Positions 1 through 6,246 of a stretch of 9,428 bases of DNA are shown here, one piece after another. The notes beneath the pieces were generated by a model. That model was not told the DNA's origin, searched no databases, and saw only the letters and a list, made by a program, of their open reading frames with translations. This DNA is from ANME-2 cluster archaeon (GTDB taxonomy: Archaea; Halobacteriota; Methanosarcinia; Methanosarcinales; Methanocomedenaceae), in NCBI GenBank assembly GCA_022353185.1, contig JAKRWB010000369.1, positions 1-9,428 on the forward strand. The letters are read 5' to 3'. Both the position numbers and the translations under genes were made by a program. The number at the start of each line of letters is the position of its first letter. Position 1 is the first letter of the stretch.

Positions 1-750
1 AAAAAGCTGAAATTGCACTATCTGAAAGCAAAGCAGAGGTCGACCTGATCTTCCAGATCGCTGCTAATGGAATGTGTGTGATAGATGCTGATTATAACAT
101 TGTCAAGGTGAATAAAACCTTTATCGATATGGTGGATATGGATGAGGATGAAATCATAGGCAAAAAATGTTACGATATCTTCCTGGGGAAACTCTGCCAT
201 TCTGAAGATTGTCCGCTCGTGAAGCTAAAAAAGGGAGAACAGTTTGCTGAACATGAATCTGTTAAGAAACGACCAGACGGTAAAGAGGTACCGGTTCTTG
301 TGAATGCTGCACGATTAGAGAAGAACGGCAAATTTATTGGGATCGTAGAGGATTTTAAAGATATCACCGAGCGTAAGCAGGCTGAAATTGCACTGTCTGA
401 AAGCAAAGAAGAGATCGACCTGATCTTCCAGATCGCTGCTAATGGAATGTGTGTAATAGATGCTGATTATAACATTGTCAAGGTGAATAAAAGCTTTATC
501 CGGATGGTGGACATGGATGAGGATGAAATCGTAGGTAAGAAGTGCTACGATATCTTCAGCGGGGGGCTCTGCCATACTGAAGATTGTCCACTCGTGAAGC
601 TAAAAAAGGGAGAACAGTTTGCTGAACACGAATCTGTTAAGTGGCGATCAGACGGTAAAGAGATACCGGTTATTGTGAATGCTGCAAGATTAGAGAAGAA
701 CGGCAAATTTGTTGGGATTGTAGAGGATTTTAAAGATATCACAGAGCGCA
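1..750 (+). repeat. Tandem 375-bp PAS-encoding repeat, two units visible
   Basis: Bases 1-375 and 376-750 align without gaps at an offset of 375 bases (125 codons). I count 14 differences in 125 residues between the encoded units. Long stretches are identical in DNA, for example around 46-70 and 421-445. Most changes are conservative, which indicates a recent duplication. The first unit begins at the window edge, so more copies may lie upstream. Confidence 0.9.
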
Positions 751-1487
751 AGCAGGCCGAAGAAGAAATTCATGAACTTCAACGTTACAATCGTGGATTG
801 ATCGAGGTAAGCCTTGATCCTCTGGTCACCTTTGACCAGGAAGGGCTTATCATGGATGTGAACACGGCTACAATACGGGTTACAGGCAGAAGCAGGTACG
901 AGTTGATCGGAACCCCCTTTGCTGATTATTACACTGACCCGGAAAAGGCGCATAAGGGTGCAATGAAGGTCTTTGAAACCGGGGAGATCAGGGATTACGA
1001 ATTGGTTATGAAACCAAAGAATGGGAAACAGACCACTGTGGCGGTTAATGCTTCAGTATATGTGGACCAGACAGGGATTGTTGTGGGCGCATTTGCTGCG
1101 TCACGTGACATCACCTTGCAAAAGAAGGCAGAGCACGAATTGCAGGAAACCGTAAACAGGCTTGAGGCTTACACTACCCGGATAAACAGCTTGATGGTAA
1201 CCATGTTAGACCAGATCACAGTGGAAAAAACCAAAGGAGTGATCCTTGATATCTCAGGATTACCGCCTGATGTTGAAGTTACAGAACCTTTGATCAACAT
1301 TGCAACATTTGCAAGACAGCTTGGTGCCACATGTATTGTCACAGGCATTAAACAAAATGCAGTACAAAAATTAACTGATGCTGGTGCCAACCTGGCACCC
1401 ATAACTACTGAAAAGTCATTACTCGATGGTCTGCGATACACCATAGCAATGATAGATGAGGAAGAAGAAGAAAGTAACAAGGATTAA
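3..1487 (+). CDS. Multi-PAS sensor protein with C-terminal STAS domain (5' partial)
   Basis: The frame is open to the window edge, so the start lies upstream. The ATG at 72 falls inside a PAS repeat and is not a credible start. Visible order: a nearly complete PAS unit (about 3-375), a second almost identical unit (about 376-750), a divergent PAS domain (about 780-1110) and a short coiled coil (about 1130-1190). The C-terminal STAS-like domain (about 1220-1460) has the signatures ILDISG, ARQLGA and IVTGI, and an acidic tail follows. Each of the first two PAS units carries the cysteine pattern C-x8-C-H-x3-C. No kinase, transmembrane or output enzyme domain is present, so the protein probably signals by protein contact, as RsbR-type STAS proteins do. 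That role is inferred. It is the first visible gene of a + strand operon, and its divergent PAS plus STAS part is paralogous to the next gene. Confidence 0.85.
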   Translation, partial: KAEIALSESKAEVDLIFQIAANGMCVIDADYNIVKVNKTFIDMVDMDEDEIIGKKCYDIFLGKLCHSEDCPLVKLKKGEQFAEHESVKKRPDGKEVPVLVNAARLEKNGKFIGIVEDFKDITERKQAEIALSESKEEIDLIFQIAANGMCVIDADYNIVKVNKSFIRMVDMDEDEIVGKKCYDIFSGGLCHTEDCPLVKLKKGEQFAEHESVKWRSDGKEIPVIVNAARLEKNGKFVGIVEDFKDITERKQAEEEIHELQRYNRGLIEVSLDPLVTFDQEGLIMDVNTATIRVTGRSRYELIGTPFADYYTDPEKAHKGAMKVFETGEIRDYELVMKPKNGKQTTVAVNASVYVDQTGIVVGAFAASRDITLQKKAEHELQETVNRLEAYTTRINSLMVTMLDQITVEKTKGVILDISGLPPDVEVTEPLINIATFARQLGATCIVTGIKQNAVQKLTDAGANLAPITTEKSLLDGLRYTIAMIDEEEEESNKD

Positions 1488-1532
1488 CAAAATTATGACC
1501 CTGGCCAATAGGCTTAAATGCAGTTCCATATG

Positions 1533-1544
1533 GGTGAAATTATG
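1533..1544 (+). promoter_or_regulatory. Ribosome binding site that fixes the PAS-STAS start
   Basis: GGTGA followed by AATT and ATG. The same 12 bases (GGTGAAATTATG) occur at the start of the next gene (2355-2366). This supports 1542 over 1518 as the start codon. Confidence 0.6.
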
Positions 1545-2354
1545 AATGGCGTATCAGGAAATGTGCTTCAATATATAGAAAAGGAGTTGAGAATAAACAG
1601 TCCCGACCCCTGGGTAATGTTTGACCATGACGGAACCATTGTTGATGTGAATGAGGCAACTGTTAGACTTACCGGCAAAACCAGAACGGAATTGATAAGA
1701 ACTCCATTTGCGAATTACTTTACTAACCCTGATAAAGTGCATAAAGGCGTAAAGCTGGTCTTTGAGACTGGGAAGTTGCAGGATTACTACTTGACCATCA
1801 GGGGTCGGGATGAGACCGAGACCATTGTTGCCTATAATGCTTCAGTCTTTAAAGACCAAACCGGACAGGCAGTAGGTGCTTTTGCCGTTGGGCGGGATGT
1901 CACTGAACTCAGGAATGAACATACAAAATTGCGAGAAACTATCAAGCGTATACATTATAAGTACAGGTTTGTCCAATCTGAATGTAATAATGCTAAATCG
2001 GATTGCAATAAAGCAAAGAGGGAGCTGCAGGAAACAGTCAACAGGCTTGAGGCATACACTGGTCGCATAAACAATATGATAATGACCATGCTAAAGGAGA
2101 TAACAGACAAAGAATGCAGCGTTGTGATTCTTGATATAACTGGCCTGTCAGAGGATGTTGAAGTGTCTGACCATCTGGTCAATATCACAAAATCTGCCAG
2201 ACAGCTTGGTGCCACATGCATTGTTACAGGGGTTAAATCAGAAGCTGTGCATAAATTAACTGACATTGGCGTTAAATTATCACCCCTCACTACCGAACAA
2301 TCGCTAAGGAATGGACTGCGATATACCATCGCAATAGTAGAAGAAGAATCATAA
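1542..2354 (+). CDS. PAS-coiled coil-STAS protein, paralogue of the upstream gene
   Basis: I chose the ATG at 1542 because GGTGA at 1533-1537 stands 4 bases before it; an ATG at 1518 would add eight residues but has no such site. The product is 270 residues: one PAS domain (about 15-125), a charged coiled coil (about 127-180) and a STAS-like domain (about 185-265) with ILDITG, ARQLGA and IVTGV signatures. It resembles the last PAS and STAS parts of the preceding protein throughout (shared PFA.Y, VFETG, NASV, LQETVNRLEAYT and GLRYTIA). It differs by an inserted stretch of three heptads before the shared coil and by lacking the Cys-containing PAS repeats. It probably co-assembles with its neighbour through STAS and coiled-coil contacts (inference). 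Its stop is 9 bases before the Roadblock gene. Confidence 0.85.
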   Translation: MNGVSGNVLQYIEKELRINSPDPWVMFDHDGTIVDVNEATVRLTGKTRTELIRTPFANYFTNPDKVHKGVKLVFETGKLQDYYLTIRGRDETETIVAYNASVFKDQTGQAVGAFAVGRDVTELRNEHTKLRETIKRIHYKYRFVQSECNNAKSDCNKAKRELQETVNRLEAYTGRINNMIMTMLKEITDKECSVVILDITGLSEDVEVSDHLVNITKSARQLGATCIVTGVKSEAVHKLTDIGVKLSPLTTEQSLRNGLRYTIAIVEEES

Positions 2355-2363
2355 GGTGAAATT

Positions 2364-2741
2364 ATGGTCGAAACCAAGAAGGAAAAGCTGGATCAGGTGT
2401 TGACCAAATTCATGCAGGTCGGACAGGTAAAAGCAGTGGGTATCGTGAGTGTAGAAGGCCTGCTAATAACATCTAGAATGCCGCCTGATATGAATGAACG
2501 CATAGTGGGTGCGCTCTGTTCAACAATCATAGCCAGTGCTGAGACTGCAAGTTCCCAAATGGGAACCGGGGCGGTATCTGAGGTTCATGTCAAAACCGAA
2601 CATGGGATATTGCTATTAAAACCTGCAGGACAAAAGGCGTTGCTCTTTGCCCTGGCTGAAGTGGAAGCCCAGTTCGGGTTGATAACACTGGAGATTGAGA
2701 TTCGAGGTAAACAGGTACAGGATATTCTGGAAGAGGTATAA
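2364..2741 (+). CDS. Roadblock/LC7 domain protein (MglB-like)
   Basis: A 125-residue single-domain protein with Roadblock/LC7 features: a helix, then VKAVGIVSVEGLLITS, a helix with AxCSTIIASAETAS, the strand pair VHVKTEHGILLLKPAG, and ALLFALAE. In bacteria, MglB of this family is the GTPase-activating partner of the Ras-like GTPase MglA. Archaeal members commonly sit beside small GTPases. The next gene ends in such a GTPase, so the likely job is to bind it or regulate its GTP hydrolysis (inference from family and position). The start is supported by GGTGA at 2355-2359. The gene starts 9 bases after the previous stop and ends 4 bases before the next start, which implies cotranscription and probably translational coupling. 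Confidence 0.85.
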   Translation: MVETKKEKLDQVLTKFMQVGQVKAVGIVSVEGLLITSRMPPDMNERIVGALCSTIIASAETASSQMGTGAVSEVHVKTEHGILLLKPAGQKALLFALAEVEAQFGLITLEIEIRGKQVQDILEEV

Positions 2742-2745
2742 GATA

Positions 2746-3930
2746 ATGGACTTGAAGAAAACCTACATCCCACGCCTGGATGATATTCTTGGTGGAGGTG
2801 TACCAAAGGGAACCTCGATATTGTTCCAGGCAATGCCTGGTATCATATCTGATGTCTTCGGGTACCAGATTATTTCAGAACGGGTACATTTGGACAGTGA
2901 GATCGGTTTTATTTATACTAATACCCGGACGCCGGTTGAGATAGAGCGTGTATTTGACAAATATGGGTGGGACCTGAAAACCCCCTTGAATTCCGGGCAG
3001 ATATTTTTTATTGACTCTATCTCAGGAATGATGGGTGTGCCCCCGATGGGCAAGTACATTATTGATAATCTTGCAAAAACTGAAGAAATAGTTATACCTG
3101 CAATTGCAGATATCGCCGGTGGAACAGCAGTGATTGAAAACGTAGCCACTTTAATTGATTCTATTGGTGCAGATAACACAATAAAATGTATAAAGATGTT
3201 GAATGAGGCTGCCGCTAAGTATAAAGTGAATATTGTATACCTTTTTACCAGATGGGATTATGAAGACCGGTTAGTAGAACAATTAAAAAATCTGGTCGAT
3301 TGTGATATTGAACTTTTTGGTATTGAAGAGAAGGTGATGTACAGACAGGTGTTTATGGTGGCAAAATCCAACTGGACCACGGCATCTAAATGTAAAACCT
3401 TTTTTGAGCTTACTGAACCGGGCGGAATTAAAGTATTTATCCCAAAACTTCTTGTAACCGGACCTTATAATGCCGGGAAAACCACTTTTGTCCATGCAAT
3501 CGCTGAAGAAGCTGTTTCAGTGGAAAGGCAGGCTTTTGAACTGTTTCCAACCACAGTGGGACTGGATATCGGGCATATAGATTATAAAGGTTTTTCTGCT
3601 GACGTATTCGGCACTCCGGGGCAGGAACGGTTTGACCTGCTGCTGGAGCCGCTGGCAAGGGAATCTATCGGTACGTTCATTGTAATTGACTCGACTAAAC
3701 CCGACACCTTTACCCGTGCAAAGGAAATGATAAATATGTGCCGTGCAGAGGCCATACCAAAAGTGATTGTTGCTAATAAGCATGACCTGCCCAATGCCCT
3801 TATGCCCGACGAGATAAAAAAAAGAATGGCTTTATGGGAAGATGTGCCGATCATTCCGGTCTCTGCCCTGAGCAACAAAGGTGTGCATCAAGCGCTTGAT
3901 GCCCTTTTTGAATTAATCTACAGAGTTTAA
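2746..3930 (+). CDS. Fusion of a degenerate KaiC-like domain with an active MglA/Arf-like GTPase
   Basis: The start at ATG 2746 has GAGGT at 2733-2737; starting further upstream would overlap the Roadblock gene. The product is 394 residues. Residues 1 to about 225 are KaiC/RadA-like (RLDDILGGGVPKG entry motif). The Walker A position (residues 29-36) reads AMPGIISD instead of GxxxxGK[ST], so the P-loop lysine is gone and this half should not bind ATP normally. Residues from about 232 are a small Ras-like GTPase with all motifs: G1 GPYNAGKT (239-246), switch-I threonines at 269-270, G3 DVFGTPGQ (286-293), G4 NKHD (344-347) and G5 SAL (373-375). GTP binding and hydrolysis are therefore likely. 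The Roadblock gene upstream is the natural regulator and the intact KaiC-like gene downstream a likely partner, both inferred. Confidence 0.85.
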   Translation: MDLKKTYIPRLDDILGGGVPKGTSILFQAMPGIISDVFGYQIISERVHLDSEIGFIYTNTRTPVEIERVFDKYGWDLKTPLNSGQIFFIDSISGMMGVPPMGKYIIDNLAKTEEIVIPAIADIAGGTAVIENVATLIDSIGADNTIKCIKMLNEAAAKYKVNIVYLFTRWDYEDRLVEQLKNLVDCDIELFGIEEKVMYRQVFMVAKSNWTTASKCKTFFELTEPGGIKVFIPKLLVTGPYNAGKTTFVHAIAEEAVSVERQAFELFPTTVGLDIGHIDYKGFSADVFGTPGQERFDLLLEPLARESIGTFIVIDSTKPDTFTRAKEMINMCRAEAIPKVIVANKHDLPNALMPDEIKKRMALWEDVPIIPVSALSNKGVHQALDALFELIYRV

Positions 3931-4620
3931 ATGATACCCAAAGTTAAGACTGGAATTGCTGGTTTCGATGAATTAATAGGTGGCGGACTGCCTGAAAATA
4001 CCATGACACTTGTCTACGGGCCCCCAAAGACCGGAAAGTCAATATTCTGCTACCAGTTCCTGCAACAGGCAGTGAAAGATGATGAGTTTTGCCTCTACTT
4101 AATGACAGATTATAATCTGTCCCAGCTGGAAGAAAAAATGATGTCCTTTAACTGGCTAATTCACGAATATTTCCAAAAGGAAATGCTGTATGTACTGGAT
4201 ATTGCATCCGGGTCAATTGGCGCGACACAAAAGGAAACACATACATTCAAGACATCCTCCCCACAAAATCCAACTGAAATAATCAGTGCGGTAATTGATG
4301 ATTTGCAGTATATTTACCAAAAAACCCATCACTTCAGGTCAGTCCTTGATTCAACAACAGCCCTGTTTTCGTTCAATTCACCTATACTTATGATACGAGT
4401 ACTCAAGTCCTACGTAATGAGGATGAAAGTGGCGGGAGGTACTGGTATTATTACTTACACAGAAGGAGTAGTGGACTCCCAGATTGAAACTATGTTAAAA
4501 ACAATCGTGGACAATATTGTACACCTGGATGGGGGGAAGATTGATGTTGAAGCAATGGTCGGTTGCGATAACGTATCCGCAAACTACAAGATCACTGATG
4601 AAGGGTTTACAATAATTTGA
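3931..4620 (+). CDS. KaiC-like RecA-superfamily ATPase, single domain
   Basis: A 229-residue protein beginning with the family entry motif (KVKTGIAGFDELIGGGLPEN). It has an intact Walker A, GPPKTGKS (residues 30-37), and a Walker B-type strand ending in Asp140 (SVLDS). The catalytic Glu pair of cyanobacterial KaiC is not seen: the matching place reads TD (59-60), so it may bind ATP but hydrolyse it slowly. It is a single domain, unlike the double-domain KaiC, and of the size of archaeal regulatory KaiC-like proteins such as the archaellum ATPase ArlH. The ATG follows the preceding stop codon directly and no clear Shine-Dalgarno sequence is visible, so translation is probably coupled. It is the last gene of the operon, and its stop abuts the stop of a minus-strand gene. 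It may pair with the degenerate KaiC-like half encoded upstream (inference). Confidence 0.85.
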   Translation: MIPKVKTGIAGFDELIGGGLPENTMTLVYGPPKTGKSIFCYQFLQQAVKDDEFCLYLMTDYNLSQLEEKMMSFNWLIHEYFQKEMLYVLDIASGSIGATQKETHTFKTSSPQNPTEIISAVIDDLQYIYQKTHHFRSVLDSTTALFSFNSPILMIRVLKSYVMRMKVAGGTGIITYTEGVVDSQIETMLKTIVDNIVHLDGGKIDVEAMVGCDNVSANYKITDEGFTII

Positions 4621-4884
4621 TTATCCAAGGATGTTTTTTGTGCGTCTTGCAAGCATGATTATGCCAATTGCTACTATTCCCATTCCAAGGTTCCTGAATA
4701 TACCTGCATCAGAAATTCCAAAAAAGGCGGTAAGGATGTATGCTGTATGTATAATTGTGCCTGCCAGAATGACATACCAACACTGCTTCCAGTAGAGCAG
4801 TTTTGTTGATTGGATTGCATAAATGCAGGCATAAATCCAGAAAAATTCAATTATAAACCTGACAACTAACTCAGCAGTAATCAT
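4621..4884 (-). CDS. Small membrane protein, function unknown
   Basis: An 87-residue hydrophobic protein with about three membrane segments (roughly residues 5-25, 36-56 and 60-80) and a positively charged C-terminus (RRTKN). I do not recognise the family. Its stop codon (4621-4623) immediately follows the stop of the convergent KaiC-like gene, with no bases between them. A TATA-like sequence about 29 bases upstream of the ATG fits a leaderless mRNA. Being on the opposite strand, it is not part of the signalling operon. The open frame, membrane pattern and promoter spacing support a real gene, but the function is open. Confidence 0.6.
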   Translation of the reverse strand: MITAELVVRFIIEFFWIYACIYAIQSTKLLYWKQCWYVILAGTIIHTAYILTAFFGISDAGIFRNLGMGIVAIGIIMLARRTKNILG

Positions 4885-4907
4885 CCCAATTTATAATCGG
4901 TCTGTAA

Positions 4908-4917
4908 GTAATATAAC
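4908..4917 (-). promoter_or_regulatory. Putative TATA box of the small membrane protein gene
   Basis: On the minus strand the sequence reads TTATATTACT, centred about 29 bases before the ATG at 4884. That is the spacing expected of a leaderless archaeal promoter. The region is AT-rich, so a chance match is possible. Confidence 0.35.
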
Positions 4918-4996
4918 ACTTTGTTTTTGCACATTATGTATAATTTTACGTATCAGACCATGTTCCAGACAATAATCACACCAGGAGATGAAAATA

Positions 4997-5341
4997 TTGA
5001 ACCAGAATATAAAGATGAAAGTTAGTAAGACCGATGATTTCAAGCGGGTATATGCCATCGGCGCAATGGGTGGTCACAGTCCTTATGATTTCAGGATATC
5101 CTTTTACAATGATATGCCACAAACCTTTAGCAATGAAGGTGGGATGCAGACAGTTGATAGGAAAGTTGAGACAGAGGTGATACTCTCACCAGTAGCTGCT
5201 AAGGAGTTATTGAACTGGCTGGGGAGTCATGTAAGAGATTACGAGAAGATGTTCGGGGCCATAAATACTACCAACAATGCGGCAATGAAGTCTGATAAAA
5301 ATGAAAAGCCAGACTCCGGCCAGATACAGGGGTATATGTGA
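4997..5341 (+). CDS. DUF3467 family protein
   Basis: A small soluble protein of about 114 residues from the preferred start. It matches the DUF3467 pattern: an early strand (KRVYAIGAMGGHSPYDFRISFYND), a middle strand with VETEVILSPVAAKELLNWL, and a helix ending YEKMFGAI. The family is widespread in archaea and bacteria and has no established function. Start choice: the ATG at 4988 directly abuts GGAG (4984-4987), which is too close to use as its ribosome binding site. The TTG at 4997 lies 5 bases after AGGAGATGA (4983-4991) and is preferred. The ATG at 5015 is the next option. The tail after the domain is polar and probably disordered. It is followed by tRNA-Val on the same strand. Confidence 0.7.
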   Translation: MNQNIKMKVSKTDDFKRVYAIGAMGGHSPYDFRISFYNDMPQTFSNEGGMQTVDRKVETEVILSPVAAKELLNWLGSHVRDYEKMFGAINTTNNAAMKSDKNEKPDSGQIQGYM

Positions 5342-5363
5342 AAAACGCTAACATACCCAAAGG

Positions 5364-5376
5364 TTTATCTAAAATA
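5364..5376 (+). promoter_or_regulatory. Putative TATA box for tRNA-Val
   Basis: TTTATCTAAAATA lies about 32-44 bases before the tRNA 5' end. This is compatible with an archaeal box A whose transcript starts several bases before the mature tRNA. It is an assignment by position only. Confidence 0.35.
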
Positions 5377-5407
5377 ATTACTTAGGAAGGGGTGCTAAAC
5401 CCAATGT

Positions 5408-5481
5408 GGGCCTGTGGTCTAGCCGGTTATGACGTCGCCTTGACATGGCGGAGGTCCGGAGTTCGAATCTCCGCGGGCCCA
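5408..5481 (+). tRNA. tRNA-Val (GAC)
   Basis: The cloverleaf is complete. The 7-bp acceptor stem pairs GGGCCTG (5408-5414) with CGGGCCC (5474-5480), with one G-T pair. The anticodon stem TCGCC/GGCGG encloses loop TTGACAT, so the anticodon is GAC. The T arm is CGGAG-TTCGAAT-CTCCG. The discriminator is A5481 and CCA is not encoded. No intron is visible. It converges with a tRNA-Ile gene about 700 bases downstream, and two hairpins follow directly. Confidence 0.95.
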
Positions 5482-5495
5482 CTACCTACTCGCAT

Positions 5496-5511
5496 CTACT
5501 CAGGCCAGTAG
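5496..5511 (+). repeat. Short inverted repeat after tRNA-Val
   Basis: CTACT (5496-5500) can pair with AGTAG (5507-5511) across a six-base loop. It lies 15 bases after the tRNA and directly before a stronger hairpin. It may be part of a 3' structure or chance. Confidence 0.4.
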
Positions 5512-5520
5512 CGGGCCGCA

Positions 5521-5551
5521 CACGTATGAAGCCCTGCGGGCTACATACGTG
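5521..5551. repeat. Strong hairpin, 8 + 5 bp stem
   Basis: CACGTATG (5521-5528) pairs fully with CATACGTG (5544-5551). After a single A-A mismatch, AGCCC (5530-5534) pairs with GGGCT (5538-5542) around a TGC loop. There is no oligo-T directly after it on the plus strand, so it is not a classical bacterial-type terminator. It could be a processing signal behind tRNA-Val, a small structured RNA or a leftover of the integrated element. The function is unknown. Confidence 0.7.
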
Positions 5552-5630
5552 GGCTGGATTTTATCATCATATTCCTTCCACCACCTGCACCCGCTCCTTT
5601 ATTTCCCGGATGCGCCCCTGAATATCTTTA

Positions 5631-6246
5631 TCATCTTTGAGGCGCTGGTTCCCCCTTATCTTTCAAAAGGGCGCATGCTTCTTCATTATAAAAACTTACC
5701 CATGATCTTTTTGTATCACCTTCATGTGATTGAGGAATCAACATTCTTAAATTCTTATATATATCTGCATTCAATAGTTCAGAAACTCTCAGCCCACTAC
5801 TTGCAAGCATCAGGAAATGAACTTTGTGTTTATCAAGCAGGGCATCATAGAAACTCTGTAATTCTCCTTTCGTTGGTAGAACTTTTGGCTTAAATGGTTT
5901 TTTTGGAAATTTATAATCCAGAATTATTTCTGGTTGTTTCAAATAATCTCTATAAAAAAACTTTCATCGTACATAAATAATCCATATAAGTGGAAATGGC
6001 TTTTTCGTTATTGATTTTCATCATGAAATCATCAAGGTCCAAATTACTTTTAACGTAAATCTTGAGGTTCCCAATATGGCTTTTTACACGACTTTCAGAT
6101 AAACTCTTCTGTAATCTTAGATACTTCTCAAAATCTTTGGTATTAATACCAGAATCGATTTTTCTTGTTTCATCTTCCTGCAAAAACGCAATGGGCCCAC
6201 GGCGATTTGAACGCCGGACCTCACGGTTATCAGCCGTGCGCACCAC
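5631..6246 (-). pseudogene. Tyrosine recombinase (archaeal integrase) remnant, frameshifted and truncated
   Basis: Two minus-strand pieces form one protein. Piece 1 runs from a GTG inside the tRNA-Ile gene (6246) to a stop at 5950 and carries the SAM-like core-binding domain (KDFEKYLRLQ to ISTYMDYLCTMK). Piece 2 (about 5962-5631) continues with the linker FPKKPFKPKVLPTK and the start of the catalytic domain, including the first catalytic Arg in SSGLRVSELL. Removing one base near the A/T run at 5952-5962 restores one frame (TMKFFYRDYLKQPE). The protein ends abruptly near 5631, so the H-x-x-R and Tyr catalytic motifs are missing. The frame is inactive. The first 19 or so residues are encoded by the 3' half of the tRNA. 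This fits an element integrated at that tRNA, possibly the C-terminal fragment of an SSV-type split integrase. Confidence 0.8.
6181..6187 (-). terminator. Possible oligo-T terminator of tRNA-Ile
   Basis: On the minus strand a run of five T (6186-6182) begins 6 bases after the tRNA 3' end. Archaeal RNA polymerase often stops at such tracts. The short length keeps confidence low. Confidence 0.3.

Noticed and set aside
1518..1541. Upstream ATG for the second PAS-STAS gene
   Set aside because: It has no ribosome binding site, while the ATG at 1542 has GGTGA at the same spacing as the next gene.
2695..2745. Longer N-terminus for the KaiC-like/GTPase fusion
   Set aside because: It would overlap the Roadblock gene by about 47 bases and adds residues unlike the family; the ATG at 2746 has a proper upstream site and fits the domain start.
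5567..5655. Short minus-strand frame after the integrase remnant (RLKDDKDIQGRIREIKERV, stop at 5567-5569)
   Set aside because: It is only about 30 codons with no start of its own or recognisable family. It may be a frameshifted tail of the integrase or the end of another lost gene, but I cannot support either.
5549..5893. Open frame of 114 codons on the plus strand
   Set aside because: It is antisense to the integrase remnant, begins in the hairpin and shows no recognisable domain.
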